Below are positions 61,371 to 64,000 of a stretch of DNA of 64,000 nt, piece after piece; position 1 is the first letter of the stretch; every line of letters starts with the position of its first letter. Below the pieces are notes generated by a model, which searched no databases, was not told the DNA's origin, and worked only from the letters and a program-made list of their open reading frames with translations. The DNA comes from Streptomyces sp. NBC_00285 (GTDB taxonomy: Bacteria; Actinomycetota; Actinomycetes; Streptomycetales; Streptomycetaceae): positions 186,001 through 250,000 of the forward strand of contig NZ_CP108055.1 in assembly GCF_036174265.1 (NCBI RefSeq), in the 5' to 3' direction. The translations under genes were made by a program, and so were the position numbers.

Positions 61371-63011
61371 TCACGAACCGAGGAGTATGCGTCGGCGAAG
61401 AAGGTCAAGGTTCGCGCGCCCATAGCCCATGCGCTTGAGGAGTTTGGCCCTGGTCACGTGGCCTTCGACCTGGCCTGAGCTCCAGGGCGTGGACAGGCCG
61501 GCGGTGACGGCGTCTAGGTCTCGCTTCATGCCGTTGACCAGGGAGTGCAGAGCGGGCAGGTCATCGGTGAGGACGCGATCCATCCACGTGGGCAGGTCGT
61601 CGCCGCGCAGATCGCGCATCATGTCGGCGAAGGCGCGCACGTGGCGTGCCACGGCATCGAGGTGGGGGCAGGTGGCCCGGATCTCTTTGAGCTCGGCCGC
61701 GTCGGTCTCGGCGAGGTGTCCGGGGCTGGTCATGATCCAGCGGACGACGCGCCGAGGCTTCGGTGCGGGCCGCAGCTCGGGAGCGGACGCGGGCGGGTTC
61801 TTCGGCTTGGGGCTGTGCGGCTTTTTGAAAGGGCGGAAGTAGCGGCGGACGCACTGGATGTCGCCGGTGAAGCCACGTGCGCGCAGTTCGCGGTGCAGCT
61901 GTGGGATGTCGTGGCAGCCCTCCGACCAGCGCATGTGCAGGTAGGGCTTGTGTTCGTCGAGGATGGATGCCCGGTTGACGGCCTTGACGAGCAGTTCGTC
62001 GAGATTCCGGGCACGGGCGAAGCGCCGGACGGTGGAGTGGTCCAGCCGTAGCTGGCGGCTGATCGCGGTCAGGGACTTGCCCTCGGACATCAGATGCTGC
62101 ACCGCTGTGTACCGCTCGGTGGTGCGGGCCACCAGCCGCCTCGGGCGCCCGAGGACGTCCCGGGTGCCGTCCGGCGGGACGAACGGCATCCCTTCCGGCG
62201 GTGGCTCCGCCGTCCCTTTGAAAGCCGTGGCGGACTCCGTGACGGCCGGGGGTGTCGTGAACGCCGTACGGATGCACTGGTGATGGGCACCGACCGTCTT
62301 CTCCACCGCTTCGGCGAGGTTGCGCAGCAGGTGCCAGGCGTCCGCCACCTGCCGGGCCTGCGGAGCCCCGCTCCGGGAACCTTCGGCGTAGGCGCCGGCC
62401 CGGTCACGGCAGATCACCTCGACTTCCGGATGGCCGCGCAGCCAGTCGGCGAGCGGCTCGGCGTCCCGGCCCGGCAGCACATCGACCGGACGCCGTTCTT
62501 CCAGGTCCACCAGGATTGTGGCGTACGAGTCGCCCTTGCATAGCGCGAAGTCGTCGACCCCGCGGACGCGCACGCTGACGAGCGGTAACTTCGGTAACCC
62601 GCGGAGGAGTTCCAGGAGCTTGTCCTTGGCGACGCGGATGCTCAGCGCGGCCGCGAGCCGTGCCCCGGGCCGGCCCGCCAGTGACGCGGCGATCGACGTG
62701 AGCAGCGTGCGCAGCAGCGGCGTGTACCGGGCATGCGGGCTGGTCAGACCCTCGATCTGCTCGGCGAACGTCACCGCCGGGCACTGCGGATTGAGGCACT
62801 TGAACCGTCGCACCACGAGTTCGACCATGGCCGAGGCTCCGCCGATGGGCGCGTCAGCAAGCCGGCGCGCGTACCGGCCGTGCACACGCCACGACACCAC
62901 CCCGCACCTTGCCGTGGCCACGCCCGCCACCGTGATCCGTGCCGCCCCCACCACGAAGCCGACCACCGTGAAAACGACCGAGGAAGTTCTTACGAGAAGC
63001 TGACGCGCCAC
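61371..63011 (-). CDS. ISL3-family transposase (second subgroup)
   Basis: A 546-aa protein from GTG. DDE motifs [20 protein letters not shown] and [14 protein letters not shown] are all present, with HTH text [20 protein letters not shown]. The N-terminal zinc ribbon is damaged: the usual CPxC before [11 protein letters not shown] is reduced to RC, while the second pair CLNPQCP is kept. That may impair end recognition. Terminal inverted repeats could not be identified. It differs from the 12.4-kb copy along most of its length. Confidence 0.85.
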   Translation of the reverse strand: MARQLLVRTSSVVFTVVGFVVGAARITVAGVATARCGVVSWRVHGRYARRLADAPIGGASAMVELVVRRFKCLNPQCPAVTFAEQIEGLTSPHARYTPLLRTLLTSIAASLAGRPGARLAAALSIRVAKDKLLELLRGLPKLPLVSVRVRGVDDFALCKGDSYATILVDLEERRPVDVLPGRDAEPLADWLRGHPEVEVICRDRAGAYAEGSRSGAPQARQVADAWHLLRNLAEAVEKTVGAHHQCIRTAFTTPPAVTESATAFKGTAEPPPEGMPFVPPDGTRDVLGRPRRLVARTTERYTAVQHLMSEGKSLTAISRQLRLDHSTVRRFARARNLDELLVKAVNRASILDEHKPYLHMRWSEGCHDIPQLHRELRARGFTGDIQCVRRYFRPFKKPHSPKPKNPPASAPELRPAPKPRRVVRWIMTSPGHLAETDAAELKEIRATCPHLDAVARHVRAFADMMRDLRGDDLPTWMDRVLTDDLPALHSLVNGMKRDLDAVTAGLSTPWSSGQVEGHVTRAKLLKRMGYGRANLDLLRRRILLGS

Positions 63012-63100
63012 CGAAACACCACCGGACCACCCGTCCCACGGTCAACTCTGGCTCTGCACGTCACCGACCTGTGGTGGCGGCCAGGCATGAGGAGTCCGAC

Positions 63101-64000
63101 GTGAGCAGGCATTCCAGGCGCAGGTCGACGTCGCAGGTCCGTATGACCATCGCCGGAGCGGGCATCCTGGCCACGGCGGCCGTCGCCACCACGGTGGCCA
63201 TCGCCTCGGCGGGAGAAGCGCCCCGCGCACGCGATAGCGTGACGACGAAGAGCGCCAAGGCGGGAGCTGATCACGCCGTCTTCGTACAGGGCAACGAGCT
63301 CGCCGGAAACACCATCCACGTCTTCAAGCGCGGTGACGACGGCAAACTGACCCCCGGTGGCACCTACGCGACCGGCGGCAAGGGCGGGGACCAAGTCGAC
63401 GCCCCCACCGACTCCCTCGCCTCCCAGGGTTCACTCGTCTACGACCGGCGCTCGCATCTGCTGCTGGCGGTCAACGCGGGCAGTGGCACCGTGACCTCGT
63501 TCCGGGTCGAGGGGCAGAAACTGACGGACCGGCGGGTGGTGCGCTCGGGCGGGGACTTCCCCTCGTCCATCGCGGTGTCCGGCAACCTCGCCTACGTCAT
63601 GAACGCGGGCGGCGAGGGCAGCGTCCAGGGCTTTAAGATCACGGCCAACGGGATCGAACCGCTGGGCGGTTCGTATCGCTCCCTGGGGCTGAAGAACGAC
63701 AAGGTGCCCTTGTTCAGCAGCTCACCCGGCCAGGTCGTCTTCACTCCCCGGGGCCGTGAACTGGTCGTCACCACGAAGTCGGCCAACACCATCGAGGTGT
63801 TCCCGATGCGCGGTGACGGACGCCCCGCGCACCGGGCGAGGATCAACGCCTCGGCCGGCGGCGTGCCGTTCGCGATCACCTTCGACAAGGCGGGCCGGAT
63901 GCTGGTGGCCGAAGCGGAGAAATCGACGGTCAGTACGTACAAGGTGCTCGCCGACGGCCGCCTCAAGGTCGTCCAGAAGCCGCTGGCCAACGGGCAGAAC
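63101..64000 (+). CDS. secreted beta-propeller protein (lactonase-like), 3' end outside window
   Basis: 300 codons from GTG 63101 (GAGGAG upstream) to the window edge, without a stop. Signal peptide: RRRSTSQVR, then a hydrophobic stretch ending near IASAGEA (about residue 40). Propeller-type repeats follow: VFVQGNELAGNTIHVFKRGD, LVYDRRSHLLLAVNAGSGTV, IAVSGNLAYVMNAGGEGSVQ, VVFTPRGRELVVTTKSANTI, AITFDKAGRMLVAEAEKSTV. This matches the 6-phosphogluconolactonase-like/YncE-type seven-blade family, secreted form. Function outside the cell unknown. Confidence 0.8.
   Translation, partial: MSRHSRRRSTSQVRMTIAGAGILATAAVATTVAIASAGEAPRARDSVTTKSAKAGADHAVFVQGNELAGNTIHVFKRGDDGKLTPGGTYATGGKGGDQVDAPTDSLASQGSLVYDRRSHLLLAVNAGSGTVTSFRVEGQKLTDRRVVRSGGDFPSSIAVSGNLAYVMNAGGEGSVQGFKITANGIEPLGGSYRSLGLKNDKVPLFSSSPGQVVFTPRGRELVVTTKSANTIEVFPMRGDGRPAHRARINASAGGVPFAITFDKAGRMLVAEAEKSTVSTYKVLADGRLKVVQKPLANGQN

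Noticed and set aside
1..64000. Search for tRNA or rRNA genes and tRNA-embedded attachment sites
   Set aside because: No cloverleaf-like segment with the usual GTTCGA arm and CCA-side pairing was recognised by eye; a tRNA scan would be decisive.

Overview
The window looks like an accessory, probably chromosome-arm or plasmid-like, region of a Streptomyces (or close actinomycete) replicon. The sequence is very GC-rich with strong third-position GC bias. Many starts are GTG, and terminators are long GC hairpins without T-runs. Families typical of Streptomyces are present: TerD, DUF1906, twin-arginine secreted glycosidases, a large Rhs/YD protein, and short coupled gene pairs of the kind found in integrative elements. 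No rRNA, tRNA or CRISPR array was recognised. At least nine IS elements or IS remnants and many gene fragments show that the region has been rearranged repeatedly.

Layout. 1-5.7 kb: TerD tail, GlsB/YeaQ membrane protein, acyltransferase, a sulfotransferase coupled to an APS-kinase-like protein that has lost its P-loop, a TetR regulator, a DUF1906 secreted protein and a 57-aa membrane protein. 5.7-12.1 kb: a 2102-aa Rhs-type secreted protein with an extremely Trp/Tyr-rich C-terminal tip. 12.3-14.8 kb: an ISL3 element with inverted ends that carries an orotate phosphoribosyltransferase as passenger. 14.9-21.9 kb: AraC regulator, a repeat protein with near-identical 156-bp units, and small membrane, lipoprotein and element-like genes. 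22.1-25.3 kb: a two-gene unit made of an 856-aa protein (two antitoxin-like N-terminal segments, a RecA/DnaB-like domain, and a C-terminal part resembling the telomere-associated protein Tap) and a 190-aa HTH protein in the position of a terminal-protein gene. This is the best candidate for an undescribed system.

25.3-31.4 kb is a mosaic. It holds an istB fragment, an IS605-type element (tnpA plus full-length tnpB) that splits a P-loop kinase gene in two, an IS3 remnant, a beta-propeller protein with a possible SUKH-like partner, and integrase and WD40 fragments. 32.9-54.3 kb is a polysaccharide-debranching island. It contains a sodium:solute symporter, a GH115 alpha-glucuronidase, two SGNH esterases, two GH29 alpha-L-fucosidases (the first frameshifted), a GH78 rhamnosidase remnant, an AraC/GyrI regulator, a serine hydrolase and a frameshifted LutC/LUD gene. 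Together these suggest removal of glucuronosyl, acetyl, fucosyl and rhamnosyl side groups from plant polymers outside the cell, with sugar uptake by the symporter. A 1.1-kb inverted-repeat-flanked segment with a DUF4232 gene lies inside it.

A 75-bp direct repeat of istB (N-terminal fragment at 25.7 kb, C-terminal fragment at 54.5 kb) brackets this whole 28.8-kb block, as a single-crossover integration would leave. 54.7-64 kb: palindrome-rich non-coding DNA, a hypothetical gene, ISL3 and HTH remnants, adenosine deaminase, an IS110 element, a methyltransferase, a hypothetical gene, a second near-complete ISL3 transposase and the start of a secreted beta-propeller gene that runs off the window.
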